Assembly: GCF_029338195.1 (NCBI RefSeq)
Contig: NZ_CP119779.1
Span: 2,232,001-2,296,000, forward strand
Direction of reading: 5' to 3'
Length of the DNA stretch: 64,000 bases
From: Haloarcula litorea
GTDB lineage: Archaea; Halobacteriota; Halobacteria; Halobacteriales; Haloarculaceae
Position numbers and translations under genes: made by a program. Each line of letters begins with the position of its first letter. Position 1 is the stretch's first letter. The notes under the pieces are model-generated. The model worked only from the letters and a program-made list of their open reading frames with translations. It was not told the DNA's origin and searched no databases. This document shows, piece after piece, positions 27,226-36,229 of the stretch.

Positions 27226-28941
27226 ATGACCGACCCCGAGACGCTCGACGTGACCATCGTCGACGGCTACGTCGACGAACCGGCCCACTTCGGGGTTCCG
27301 CCGTACGTCTCGACGTACCCGCGGTACGCCGCGGGCGCGCTGGTCGACGCCGGCGTCCCCCGCGAGCGGATCACCTACCACACTATCGACGGCCTCCGCG
27401 ACGAGCGCCGCCGCTGGCGCGACGTCGAAGAGGCCGACCTCCTGGTGTACGTCGGCGGGATGACCGTCCCCGGCAAGTACGTCGGTGGAACCCCCGCCGA
27501 GCCCGACGAGGTGCGCGAACTCGCCTGGACCGCCGACGGCACCTCGCTGATGGGCGGGCCGGTCCGCTTCGGCGTCGGCGAGGCAAACGAGGGCGCGAGC
27601 GAGACGGCGCGGGACGACCTGGACTTCGACTTCCTCGCGATGGCCGACGTGGAAGCGGCCGTCTACGACCTCGTGGAGTCAGGGCTGGAGGGGTTCAACG
27701 ACCGCTACCGCTCCGTCGAGGAGGAGACCCGCTGGGCGCGCCGCGGTGCCTTCGTCGTCGAACAGCACCCGAACCACCCGGACTACCTCATCTGCGAGCT
27801 GGAGACCTCCCGTGGCTGTCCGTACCGCTGTTCGTTCTGCACGGAGCCGATGTACGGCGACCCGGACTTCCGGCCGCCCGAGAGCGTCGTCGACGAGGTC
27901 GACGCCCTCTCGGACCGCGGCGTCGCCCACTTCCGGCTGGGCCGACAGGCCGACATCCTCGCCTACGGCGGCGACGGCGAGGCTCCGAACCCGGACGCCC
28001 TGCGCCGGCTCTACGGCGGCATCCGCGAGGTCGCGCCGGACCTGGAGACGCTGCACCTCGACAACATGAACCCAATCACGGTCGTGAAGTGGCCGGAGAA
28101 GGCCCGCGAGGGCATCCGGATCATCGCCGAGCACAACACGCCCGGCGACACGGCCGCGTTCGGGCTGGAGTCGGCAGACCCCGAGGTGATGAGCGACAAC
28201 AACCTCAACGTCACCGCCGACGAGTGCTTCGAGGCGGTGAAGATCGTCAACGAGGTGGCTGGGTGGCGGCCCGGGGGCGACCGCGACACCGCTCCCAACT
28301 TCGGCGACGACGCCGCCCGACGGCTGCCGAAACTCCTGCCGGGCATCAACCTCGTCCACGGCCTGAAGGGCGAGCGCCGGGAGACCTTCGAGCACAACAA
28401 GCGGTTCCTCCAGCGCGTCTACGACGAGGGCCTGATGCTCCGGCGGGTGAACATCCGCCAGGTGATGGCCTTCGAGGGGACCGATATGGCCGAGACGGGG
28501 GCGGACATCGCGAAGGACCACAAGCAGCTGTTCAAGCAGTACAAGCGGGAGGTCCGCGAGGAGATCGACAACCCGATGCTCCAGCGGGTCGCGCCGCCCG
28601 GGACCGTCCTGCCGGACGTCCACCTAGAGTACCACCAGGACGGCAAGACGTTCGGCCGGCAGCTGGGGACCTACCCCCTGCTGGTGGGCATCCCCGGCGA
28701 GCGCGAACTCGGCCGGACCGTCGACGTCGCCGTCACCGACCACGGCTACCGCTCGGTGACCGGCGTCCCCTATCCGCTCGACGTGAACTCGGCGTCGATG
28801 GCCGAGCTCCAGGCCGTCCCGGGGATCGGCCGCTCGCGGGCCGGCGACATCCTGGTGGGACGACCGTACGAGTCGGCCGGCGAAGTGGGGGATGATCTCC
28901 GGCGGTTCGTGACCGCGAAGTCGGCAGAGAACGCGGACTGA
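27226..28941 (+). CDS. radical SAM protein with C-terminal helix-hairpin-helix
   Basis: This 571-residue protein's N-terminal 190 residues resemble a B12-binding-like or Rossmann module (TIVDGYVDEP, ADLLVYVGGMTVPGKYVGG). The 4Fe-4S site is CPYRCSFC (Cys198, 202, 205). Radical SAM barrel elements follow (HLDNMNPITV, FGLESADPEVM, GINLVHGLKGE). A helix-hairpin-helix at the C-terminus (LNSASMAELQAVPGIGRSRA, quoted within 20; about residues 525-545) suggests contact with DNA or RNA. The substrate is unknown; the HhH favours nucleic-acid modification. TTTTAC about 28 bases before ATG 27226 is the likely TATA box. Confidence 0.87.
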   Translation: MTDPETLDVTIVDGYVDEPAHFGVPPYVSTYPRYAAGALVDAGVPRERITYHTIDGLRDERRRWRDVEEADLLVYVGGMTVPGKYVGGTPAEPDEVRELAWTADGTSLMGGPVRFGVGEANEGASETARDDLDFDFLAMADVEAAVYDLVESGLEGFNDRYRSVEEETRWARRGAFVVEQHPNHPDYLICELETSRGCPYRCSFCTEPMYGDPDFRPPESVVDEVDALSDRGVAHFRLGRQADILAYGGDGEAPNPDALRRLYGGIREVAPDLETLHLDNMNPITVVKWPEKAREGIRIIAEHNTPGDTAAFGLESADPEVMSDNNLNVTADECFEAVKIVNEVAGWRPGGDRDTAPNFGDDAARRLPKLLPGINLVHGLKGERRETFEHNKRFLQRVYDEGLMLRRVNIRQVMAFEGTDMAETGADIAKDHKQLFKQYKREVREEIDNPMLQRVAPPGTVLPDVHLEYHQDGKTFGRQLGTYPLLVGIPGERELGRTVDVAVTDHGYRSVTGVPYPLDVNSASMAELQAVPGIGRSRAGDILVGRPYESAGEVGDDLRRFVTAKSAENAD

Positions 28942-28969
28942 CGGCCGCCGTCACCGTGTCGGAGGCCGG

Positions 28970-30145
28970 TCACTCGACGACCGTGACCTCGCGGAACGCG
29001 TATCGGAACCCGCCCCGATCCGTCGAGGCGATGAGCACGTCCCACCCCAGGAGTTCCGCCGTCCGCCCGAGCGCGGGCGGGTCGGGAGGCGGCTCGATGC
29101 GATCCGGCTCCTCGGCCGGGTCGACGACGACCTCGAACCCCCCGTCGTCGGCACTGAGCGTCATCGACAGCGGCCGGTCCACCTCGGTCCACCCGCTCAG
29201 CAGTTGCGTGAACAGGGCGTCGACCGTCGCCGCGTTCGCGACGACCGTGATCGCCTCCCGCACGACCAGGTCGTCGTCGGAGCGGTCGTACTCGCTCCAC
29301 GCTCGGCGACAGCGGGCCGCGAGGTCGACACGGCCGGCCTGTTCGCCCCCCTCGGCGGACGCCCGTGGCTGCTCGGCGATGTCCTGTCCGGCCGGCTGGA
29401 CGACGCCGAGGACCGCCGGCTCGCCGTCGTAGGTGACCCGACTCCCGCTGACTTCGACGTCGAACCGCTCGCCGCTCTTCCGCTCGGCGGTGACGACGTA
29501 GTGGACCCGCTCGATCTCCTCGCTCTCGCGCGCCTCGATCGCCCGCCGGACGCGGTTCCGGTCCGACTCATCGATGAGATCCAGTACCGACACGCCGACG
29601 AGCTCTTCCGGCCGGTAGCCGAACAGCTGCGCGAACTTCGGGTTCACGTACTCGAAGACCCTGTCCTGCGAGAGCCCGATGCCGACGACGGACTGCTCGA
29701 CGAGACACTCGTAGCGCTCCTGTATCAGTGCCTGCTGTCGGTCGGCACGGTAGCGGTCGGCGTACTCGCCGATGCGGTTCGCGAGGAGTTCGTAGTGTTC
29801 CCTCCCGGACCCCTTCTGGAGGTAGTCCGTGACGCCGGCGGAGATGGCCTCGCTGGCGATCTCCTCGCTTCCCTTGCCCGTGTAGAGGATGAACGGCAGG
29901 TCCGGGAACGACTCCCGGATCTCGTCGAGGACGTCGAGCCCGGTCCGGTGTGGCATATCGAAGTCACAGACGACACAGTCGTACTGGGTCCCCGACTCGA
30001 GGTGGGACAGCACCGCCGCCGAGTCGCCGACGCCGTCGACCGCCAGCCGATCGTCGACGCGTTCGAGCATGTCCGTCAGGAGCGCCCGGAGCGCGTCGTC
30101 GTCGTCGACACAGAGGACGTGCACTCCCTCTGACGGGCTTGACAT
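28970..30145 (-). CDS. response regulator-PAS protein with degenerate HATPase-like end
   Basis: This 391-residue protein has a receiver domain (1-125) with acidic pocket VDDDD (13-17), phosphoacceptor Asp61 in VVCDFDMP, and LYTGKGSEE supplying the conserved Lys. A PAS domain spans about 145-265 (VGIGLSQDRVFEYVNPKFAQ, FGYRPEELVG). The last 100 residues look like a histidine-kinase ATPase domain whose essential parts are lost: an N-box-like VVANAATVDALFTQL and a final LGWDVLIASTDRGGFRYAF resemble haloarchaeal HATPases, but no DXGXG or GXGLG loop is present. No clear phosphoacceptor His box is seen. It is divergent from the symporter gene. Confidence 0.85.
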   Translation of the reverse strand: MSSPSEGVHVLCVDDDDALRALLTDMLERVDDRLAVDGVGDSAAVLSHLESGTQYDCVVCDFDMPHRTGLDVLDEIRESFPDLPFILYTGKGSEEIASEAISAGVTDYLQKGSGREHYELLANRIGEYADRYRADRQQALIQERYECLVEQSVVGIGLSQDRVFEYVNPKFAQLFGYRPEELVGVSVLDLIDESDRNRVRRAIEARESEEIERVHYVVTAERKSGERFDVEVSGSRVTYDGEPAVLGVVQPAGQDIAEQPRASAEGGEQAGRVDLAARCRRAWSEYDRSDDDLVVREAITVVANAATVDALFTQLLSGWTEVDRPLSMTLSADDGGFEVVVDPAEEPDRIEPPPDPPALGRTAELLGWDVLIASTDRGGFRYAFREVTVVE

Positions 30146-30159
30146 ACGATAGGTGTTTT

Positions 30160-30181
30160 TACCAAAACCATTTAGTTGGTA
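30160..30181. promoter_or_regulatory. inverted repeat in shared divergent promoter
   Basis: TACCAA (30160-30165) and TTGGTA (30176-30181) form a perfect 6-bp inverted repeat with a 10-base AT-rich spacer. It lies in the gap between the receiver-PAS gene and the symporter and overlaps TATA-like sequence for both directions. The layout suggests an operator that controls both genes. Confidence 0.5.
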
Positions 30182-30210
30182 TGGTAGAGTCCACACGAAC
30201 ATCGATTCCG

Positions 30211-31638
30211 ATGCCGGAAAACCCCAGTGAGCAATCCGACGCCGTCCCCGCCTGGCGGTCACGACGGGCCGACCGGTTCTTCCTGGCCGACCGGGACGTC
30301 GGCTGGCTGACCGGGAGCGCCTCGCTGGCCGCGACCCAGATGAGCGCCGGGACGTTCGTCGGGACCGTCGGCATCCACTACGCCGTCGGGGTCAGTTTCT
30401 TCGCCATCTGGCCGGGCATCTGGCTCGGGTGGCTCGTCTCGCTGCTGTTCGTCGCGCCACACCTGCGGGAGTCGGGATCCGTGACGGTCCCGGATTACCT
30501 GGCGGCGCGGTTCGACGGCGACGGGGCGGGAGGCGACCGGACGCGAGCGATCGTCGGTTCGATCGTCGCCGTGGTCTACCTCGTGTACACCGCCGCACAG
30601 TACGTCGCCGGGGCCGTCGTCCTCGACGTGCTCCTGGGCGTCCCACAGGTCTGGGGAACCGTCTCCCTGGCGGCGCTCGCCGTCGGCTACACGGCGGTCG
30701 GCGGGATGCGGGCGAGCGTCCTCACGGACGCCGTCCAAGTGGTCCTGATGGTCGGCGGGGCCGTCGCCGGCGTCGCCGTCGGCCTGGTGCGAGTCGGCGG
30801 TCTCCGGACGCTCCTCCGCCGTGTGGAGGCCGTCGACGCCGGCCTGCTCGGGTGGGGGATGCCGGTCACGGACGTCGTCGGGTTCGCGCTCGCGTTCGGG
30901 CTCGGCATCGTCGTCGCCCCCTACGAGATGAACCGCGTGTACGCGATGTCCGACGGCGGGGCCGTCAGGCGAGCCATCGCCGGCTCCGTCGCCATCCAGG
31001 CCGTCGTGGCCGTCTCGGTCGTCGTGCTCGGCCTGCTGGCCCGCGTCACGCTCCCGGGGCTGGCCTCGCCGGACGCCGCCGTCGCGGAACTGGCGTCGGC
31101 ACTCCTGGGACCGGTCGGCGGGACGCTCCTGCTCGTCGGCGTCCTCGCGGCGGTCCTCAGCACCATCGACTCCGTGTTGCTCGTCTCGGCGTCGGCCATC
31201 GCCTACGACCTCTACGCGGGGGTCGTCCGCCCGCCCGGGGGCGTCGACGCCCTCCGGCTGGTCGGTTCGGACGACGTGGTCGTCGTCGCGCGGACGGCGA
31301 CGATCCTCGCGGCGGTGATCCCGCTGGGACTCGCGGTCCGGCCGGGACCGCTGGGCGGGTTCGTCCAACTGATCGTCGCGCTGTACTCCGCGCTCGTCGG
31401 CGGGACGCTGTTCGCACCCGTGTTGCTCGGGCTCTACTGGCGGTCGGCGACGACGGCGGGCGCGACCGGCGGCGTCGTCACCGGCGGCGTCGCAGTGGTC
31501 GCCTGGCACCTCCTGACCGACGCCGGGACGGCGCTCGGACCGCCGCTGTCGGCGCTGCCGCCGGTCCTCGTCGGCGTGGTCGTCAGTGCGGCCACCGTCG
31601 TCGCGCTCTCGGTGGGGCCGGTGTCCCGGGCGGGCTGA
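30211..31638 (+). CDS. sodium:solute symporter family protein lacking the usual first helix
   Basis: This 475-residue membrane protein has the SSS-family core GSASLAATQMSAGTFVGTVG, then about eleven further helices including TDAVQVVLMVGG and AVLSTIDSVLLVSASAIAYDL. Normal members have one membrane helix before the FFLADRDVGW segment; here only a polar stretch precedes it. I choose ATG 30211. An ATG at 30181 is in frame but overlaps the promoter repeat, and it adds no helix. The substrate is unknown. The divergent receiver-PAS gene may regulate it. Confidence 0.82.
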   Translation: MPENPSEQSDAVPAWRSRRADRFFLADRDVGWLTGSASLAATQMSAGTFVGTVGIHYAVGVSFFAIWPGIWLGWLVSLLFVAPHLRESGSVTVPDYLAARFDGDGAGGDRTRAIVGSIVAVVYLVYTAAQYVAGAVVLDVLLGVPQVWGTVSLAALAVGYTAVGGMRASVLTDAVQVVLMVGGAVAGVAVGLVRVGGLRTLLRRVEAVDAGLLGWGMPVTDVVGFALAFGLGIVVAPYEMNRVYAMSDGGAVRRAIAGSVAIQAVVAVSVVVLGLLARVTLPGLASPDAAVAELASALLGPVGGTLLLVGVLAAVLSTIDSVLLVSASAIAYDLYAGVVRPPGGVDALRLVGSDDVVVVARTATILAAVIPLGLAVRPGPLGGFVQLIVALYSALVGGTLFAPVLLGLYWRSATTAGATGGVVTGGVAVVAWHLLTDAGTALGPPLSALPPVLVGVVVSAATVVALSVGPVSRAG

Positions 31639-31714
31639 GGGTGTCACGGGGACGCTTCGACCGCGTCCGGAACGAACAGAAGGTACTTTTTGTTCCCCCG
31701 CTCACTCTCACCTA

Positions 31715-33532
31715 ATGAGCGACGTCGAGGTGAGCGTCGTCCTCCCTGCGTACAACGAGGAGGACACCATCGAGGAGACGGTCTCCGTCACGCTCGAGAC
31801 GCTCGCCTCGTTCCTGCCGGCCGGTGCGTTCGAGGTCGTCGTCGCCGAGGACGGCTGCGACGACCGCACGCCCGAGATCGCGAGTCGCCTCGCCGGCGAG
31901 GACGACCGGGTCAGACACGTCCACAGCGACGAGCGTCTCGGGCGCGGTGGTGCCCTGGAGTACGCCTTCGAGCGGGCCGACGGGGAGACGCTGGTGTACT
32001 TCGACACCGACCTGGCGACGGACATGCGCCACCTGGAGGAGCTGGTCGAGAGCGTCCGCTCGGGCGAGTACGACGTGGCGACCGGCTCGCGGTGGCTCCC
32101 CGAGAACCGCGCCGACCGGCCGGCCAAGCGCGGCGTCCCGAGTCTCGGGTACAACACGCTCGTCCGGGGCTTTCTCCGCTCGGACCTGCAGGATCACCAG
32201 TGCGGGTTCAAGGCCTTCGACCGCGACGCGCTGGAGACGCTGCTTCCGGAGGTCGCCGACGAACACTGGTTCTGGGACACCGAGCTGCTGGTGAAGGCCC
32301 AGCGCCGGGGCCTGCGGGTCAAGGAGTTCCCCGTCGACTGGGAGTCCAAGGGGGACTCGAAGGTCGACATCGTCCGCGACGTGTTCGGGATGGGGAGTCA
32401 GATCCTCCGGACGTGGTGGGAGCTGTCCGTCCAGCCCCGGATCACGCGGCGGGTGTCGCTGGGTGCGGGGACGCTGCTCGTGGCGGTCGCGCTCCTGTTG
32501 ATGACCCAGTACCTGGACCCCCGGACCGTCCTCGACGAGATGGCGGGTGCCAGTGTCCCCCTCGTCGGAGTCAGCGTCCTCGTGTACGCGCTCTCGTGGC
32601 CGCTGCGGGGCGCGCGCTACCGCGACATCCTCGACACGATGGGGTACCACGAGCGGTGGGAGTTCCTCACCGGCGCGGTGTTCGTCAGTCAGACCGGGAA
32701 CCTCGTGTTCCCGGCGCGGGCGGGCGACGCCGTCCGCGCGTACGTCGTGAAGGCCCGGCGCTCGATCCCGTACCCGACAGGGTTCGCGTCGCTGGCCGTC
32801 GAGCGCGTCTTCGACCTGCTGACGATCACGCTGCTGGCCGGCGTCGTCCTGATCGGACTCGCGGCCACCGGCTCGGCGGGGGACCTGCTGTCGGCGCTGA
32901 CCGGCGGCACCGTCGGCGGGGACACCGCCGCGAGCGGACAGACCGCCGTCGCCGTCGCGGCCGGGGTCGGCGTCGCCGCGATCGGTGCCGTCCTGGCCAT
33001 CGTCGCGAGCGCCCGCACCGACCGCAACTTCGTCCGGGCCGCGGTCGGGCGGCTGAGCGACGACTCCTACGCCGACTACGTCGCCGGCGTCGTCGAGCGG
33101 TTCGTCGCGGACATCCAGACCGTCACCGGAGACGGGCGGTCGTTCCTCCGCGTCGGCGGGACGAGCCTCGCCATCTGGGGGCTGGACGTGGTGACGGCGC
33201 TGGTCGTCTTCGCCGCGTTCGGCCACTCGCTGACGCCGTCGCTGATCGCGGTCGGCTTCTTCGCGGTCAGCGTCGGCAACCTCGCCAAGGTGCTGCCGCT
33301 CACCCCCGGCGGCGTCGGCCTCTACGAGGGGGCGTTCACCATCATCGTCGTCCCGCTGACGCCGCCGGGGATCGGGGTCGCCACCGCGCTGTCGGTCGCC
33401 ATCGTCGACCACGCGGTCAAGAACGCCGTCACCGTGCTGGGCGGCGTCGGCTCGATGGCGTGGCTCAACGTCTCGCTGACCACCGCAGTCGAGGAGTCCC
33501 GGTCCGCGACCGACGTCGAGGCCGACGCGTAG
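31715..33532 (+). CDS. aglD: AglD-like glycosyltransferase: GT2 domain fused to UPF0104 membrane domain
   Basis: This 605-residue protein's N-terminal family 2 glycosyltransferase domain (about 1-240) has VVLPAYNEEDTIEETV, VVVAEDGCDDRTPEI, the DXD-like YFDTDLATD, and CGFKAFDRDAL. From about residue 255 there are eight or so membrane helices of the lysylphosphatidylglycerol-synthase/UPF0104 type (PARAGDAVRAYVVKARR, PLTPGGVGLYEGA). This two-part layout is that of Haloferax AglD, which loads the final mannose onto dolichol phosphate for N-glycosylation. A TATA-like TACTTTTTG lies about 30 bases before ATG 31715. Confidence 0.82.
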   Translation: MSDVEVSVVLPAYNEEDTIEETVSVTLETLASFLPAGAFEVVVAEDGCDDRTPEIASRLAGEDDRVRHVHSDERLGRGGALEYAFERADGETLVYFDTDLATDMRHLEELVESVRSGEYDVATGSRWLPENRADRPAKRGVPSLGYNTLVRGFLRSDLQDHQCGFKAFDRDALETLLPEVADEHWFWDTELLVKAQRRGLRVKEFPVDWESKGDSKVDIVRDVFGMGSQILRTWWELSVQPRITRRVSLGAGTLLVAVALLLMTQYLDPRTVLDEMAGASVPLVGVSVLVYALSWPLRGARYRDILDTMGYHERWEFLTGAVFVSQTGNLVFPARAGDAVRAYVVKARRSIPYPTGFASLAVERVFDLLTITLLAGVVLIGLAATGSAGDLLSALTGGTVGGDTAASGQTAVAVAAGVGVAAIGAVLAIVASARTDRNFVRAAVGRLSDDSYADYVAGVVERFVADIQTVTGDGRSFLRVGGTSLAIWGLDVVTALVVFAAFGHSLTPSLIAVGFFAVSVGNLAKVLPLTPGGVGLYEGAFTIIVVPLTPPGIGVATALSVAIVDHAVKNAVTVLGGVGSMAWLNVSLTTAVEESRSATDVEADA

Positions 33533-33613
33533 TTCGTCGGAGCCGCCCGACGACGTGTGAGCCGAGACACACTTATGGGTCACGGTAACGTATAGCAAGG
33601 TAGTGAGCCACCG

Positions 33614-33898
33614 ATGCAACCCAACGTCGGCGGGTACGACCGACTCGCACGGGCCGCGCTCGGACCGGTGGCGATCGTCGTCGGCGTCGCGCTCCTGATC
33701 GGCGCGGTCAGCCTCGACGCCGGAGGGCTGGGGGCCATCGTCGGAGTGCTCGCGCTGGTCGTCGGTGTCGTGTTCGTCGCGACCGCGGCCCTGCGATGGT
33801 GTCCGCTCAACGCGGTGACCGCCATCGACACGACGGCGGGAGGGACCGTCATCCTGCGGCCACCCGAGGAACCGGAGGGGGACCCACGGCGGGAGTGA
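33614..33898 (+). CDS. DUF2892 (YgaP-type) small membrane protein
   Basis: This 94-residue protein has NVGGYDRLARAALGPVAIVV, two hydrophobic helices and CPLNAVTAIDT. It matches the DUF2892 pattern (NXGXXDRXXR at the N-terminus, CPLXXLXGXXT after helix two) found alone or fused to rhodanese domains. Function unknown. The promoter region contains ACACTTATGG and a TATA-like GTATAGC upstream of ATG 33614. The C-terminus is a short acidic/basic tail. Confidence 0.85.
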   Translation: MQPNVGGYDRLARAALGPVAIVVGVALLIGAVSLDAGGLGAIVGVLALVVGVVFVATAALRWCPLNAVTAIDTTAGGTVILRPPEEPEGDPRRE

Positions 33899-33924
33899 CG
33901 CCACGACCGCGCCGAAGGACCGCC

Positions 33925-34434
33925 CTACTGGCCGTCGTCGCGGAGGAACGGACCGAACGCCCCGGCCACGGCCGCGGCGAGCGCCTCGGCGCGGGTGGTC
34001 CGGCCGGCGGTGTAGACCCCGACAGCACCCTCCTGTTCGCTGACCGCCTCGCGGCCGAGCCGGTCGTCCAGGACCGGCCCCAGTTCCCCGCCGTCCCGGA
34101 CGCGGTCCGCGACCGGCCCGGGCAGTCTGAGCGACGGCCCGCTCCCGAAAGCCGTCTCCGCCCCGTCGGTGACGGCCGCCCACATCACCAGCCACAGCCC
34201 CGGCGGGGTCTCCCGCTCGACGACGCCGCCCTCGATACCGACCCCGAAGTCGGCGTCGCCGGTCGCCAGCGCCGCCGCCGCGCGGTTCCGTGCCCCGGCG
34301 ACCGTCTCCTCGCGACCGCGGGGCTGTTCGGCGACGCCGGAATCGACGGCGACCGGGTCGATCCGCGCGTCCGGGAGGACCGACTCGACGGCGGCGGCCT
34401 TGACGGGGTTCGTGCTCCCGACTGCCACGTACAT
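33925..34434 (-). CDS. inosine/xanthosine triphosphatase (DUF84/YjjX family)
   Basis: This 169-residue protein has an N-terminal VAVGSTNPVKAAAVESVL with the Asn-Pro-Val-Lys nucleotide site, then VDSGVAEQPRGREETVAGARNRA (quoted across two stretches) and GVGIEGGVVE. These are the core motifs of DUF84 NTPases that remove non-canonical ITP and XTP (or dITP) from the pool. The acidic Glu of GIEGG and the Glu of REET would bind metal. It converges with the DUF2892 gene with a 26-base gap and is divergent from the TFB gene. Confidence 0.85.
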   Translation of the reverse strand: MYVAVGSTNPVKAAAVESVLPDARIDPVAVDSGVAEQPRGREETVAGARNRAAAALATGDADFGVGIEGGVVERETPPGLWLVMWAAVTDGAETAFGSGPSLRLPGPVADRVRDGGELGPVLDDRLGREAVSEQEGAVGVYTAGRTTRAEALAAAVAGAFGPFLRDDGQ

Positions 34435-34627
34435 ACGGGACCCACGTCGGGGACGTCCATCACCGTTGTTGTTCGAACGCCGTCGGAGGCGACCGCGATC
34501 CCCGCGCTCGCAGTCCCGGCCGCAGATACCGGAACGGTTAAGTCACTTTCGGAGAGATCCAGTCTTACCGATTGCCGCCGGGGTTCTGTGGTTCGTCCCA
34601 CCCGGTGAGCGCCCGCCCTCGCAATCT
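34435..34627 (+). promoter_or_regulatory. divergent region with TFB promoter
   Basis: This 193-base gap lies between the XTPase and TFB genes. A TATA-like GGTTAAGTC (about 34536-34544) preceded by purine-rich CCGGAAC (a BRE-like element) predicts transcription start near 34570 and a leader of about 55-60 bases for TFB. That leader is unusually long for this window. No small ORF or RNA gene is evident. Confidence 0.5.
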
Positions 34628-35587
34628 ATGAGCGAACACACGAGAACACGACAGCGAACCGCAGAGGAAGAGACGACGGAATCGACCTCGACGGCCTGCC
34701 CGGAGTGTTCGGGCACGCTCGTTATGGACGACGAACACGGCGAGACGGTCTGTGAGGACTGCGGCCTCGTCGTCGAGTCCGACGAGATCGACCGCGGTCC
34801 CGAGTGGCGCGCCTTCGACGCCAGCGAGAAAGACGAGAAGTCCCGCGTCGGCGCGCCGACCACGAACATGATGCACGACAAGGGCCTCTCGACCAACATC
34901 GACTGGCGCGACCAGGACGCCTACGGCAACTCTCTGTCGGGCAAGCAGCGCCAGAAGATGCAGCGGCTCCGCAAGTGGAACGAGCGGTTCCGCACACGGG
35001 ACTCCAAGGAGCGCAACCTCAAGCAGGCCCTGGGCGAGATCGACCGGATGGCCTCGGCGCTGGGCCTGCCCGAGAACGTCCGGGAGACGGCCTCGGTCAT
35101 CTACCGCCGGGCGCTGGACGAGGACCTGCTGCCCGGTCGCTCTATCGAGGGTGTCTCGACGGCTTCGGTGTACGCCGCAGCCCGCCAGGCCGGCGTCCCG
35201 CGCTCGCTCGACGAGATCGACGACGTCTCCCGGGTCGAGAAGAGCGAGATCGCCCGGACCTACCGCTACGTCGTCCGGGAGCTCAGCCTCGAAGTGAAGC
35301 CCGCCGACCCCGAGAGCTACGTGCCCCGCTTCGCCTCCGACCTCGAACTCTCCGACGAGGCCGAACACCGCGCCCGCCAGCTGCTCCAGAACGCCAAGGA
35401 GGAGGGCGTCCACTCCGGGAAATCGCCCGTCGGTCTCGCGGCCGCGGCCGTCTACGCCGCCGCCCTGCTGACCAACGAGAAGACCACGCAGGCCGCCGTC
35501 AGCGAGGTGGCCGACATCTCCGAGGTCACGATCCGCAACCGCTACCACGAACTGCTGGAGGCCGAACAGAGCGTCCCGGTCGCCTGA
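34628..35587 (+). CDS. tfb: transcription initiation factor TFB
   Basis: This 319-residue archaeal TFIIB homologue has an N-terminal zinc ribbon (CPEC at about 24-27 and CEDC about 17 residues later). A B-reader/finger segment DRGPEWRAFDASEKDEKSR is followed by two cyclin-like repeats (GEIDRMASALGLPENVRETA and LELSDEAEHRARQLLQNAKE as repeat cores). It recruits RNA polymerase to TATA-TBP complexes by contacting the BRE. Haloarchaea usually encode several TFBs; which paralogue this is cannot be told. All ribbon cysteines and the reader are intact. Confidence 0.95.
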   Translation: MSEHTRTRQRTAEEETTESTSTACPECSGTLVMDDEHGETVCEDCGLVVESDEIDRGPEWRAFDASEKDEKSRVGAPTTNMMHDKGLSTNIDWRDQDAYGNSLSGKQRQKMQRLRKWNERFRTRDSKERNLKQALGEIDRMASALGLPENVRETASVIYRRALDEDLLPGRSIEGVSTASVYAAARQAGVPRSLDEIDDVSRVEKSEIARTYRYVVRELSLEVKPADPESYVPRFASDLELSDEAEHRARQLLQNAKEEGVHSGKSPVGLAAAAVYAAALLTNEKTTQAAVSEVADISEVTIRNRYHELLEAEQSVPVA

Positions 35588-35656
35588 CGCCGGCCCCCGC
35601 TCGCCGGTAGCCCCCCGCCGGCAGTTATTTTCCGTCCCCGTCCGACGACCGAGTCG

Positions 35657-36160
35657 ATGGCAGACGACACCTCCGCCCTCGTCACCGCCGCCGACGCCGT
35701 CTCCCAGTTACTGTACGGACTCGTGGGCTGGGCGATGATCGCGATGGGCGTCGTCGGGCTCCTCGCGGCGCTGCTTCGCCCCGATCGGCTGACGCCGGCG
35801 GCCACTGTCGCCGCCCTCTCGCTGCTGTTCGTCGCCTGTGGCTACTTCCTCAGACCGGCCGGACGGCGTCGCTGGGACCGCCGCCGGTCGATCAGCCGGT
35901 TCGGCCGGGACCGGACGGTCGAGGAACGGATCGTGCGCGGCGAGTCACACGTCTGCGTGGACTGCGACGACCGGATGGACGAGGGACTGGTCCGGCGGTA
36001 CCGCGAGGAGGTACTCGTCGCCGGGGTGCCCGTGTACACGCGTTCGGAGGGGCGCAACCACTACTGCCCGGCGTGTGCGGCCGGCGAGTCGGGCGACCGG
36101 GCGGCACCGACACCGCAGGCGGCCACGGAGCGGCCGTCGACCGCGACCGAGCGGTCCTGA
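35657..36160 (+). CDS. two-helix membrane protein with cytoplasmic CXXC zinc knuckles
   Basis: This 167-residue protein has two N-terminal membrane helices (LLYGLVGWAMIAMGVVGLLAA and VAALSLLFVACGYFL, quoted in parts). A basic linker follows (RRRWDRRRS), then CVDCDDRMDEGLVRRY and YCPAC, two knuckles that could share one zinc. The C-terminal 25 residues are Pro/Thr-rich and disordered. I do not recognise the family with confidence. The start ATG 35657 is close to a TATA-like TTATTTTCC 28 bases upstream. Confidence 0.7.
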   Translation: MADDTSALVTAADAVSQLLYGLVGWAMIAMGVVGLLAALLRPDRLTPAATVAALSLLFVACGYFLRPAGRRRWDRRRSISRFGRDRTVEERIVRGESHVCVDCDDRMDEGLVRRYREEVLVAGVPVYTRSEGRNHYCPACAAGESGDRAAPTPQAATERPSTATERS

Positions 36161-36229
36161 CCCCGCGATGTAATCAGGGCTGATAACGACGGAGGTACGT
36201 TTATTCACCTGGCTTTCCCGGGGTGAAAT

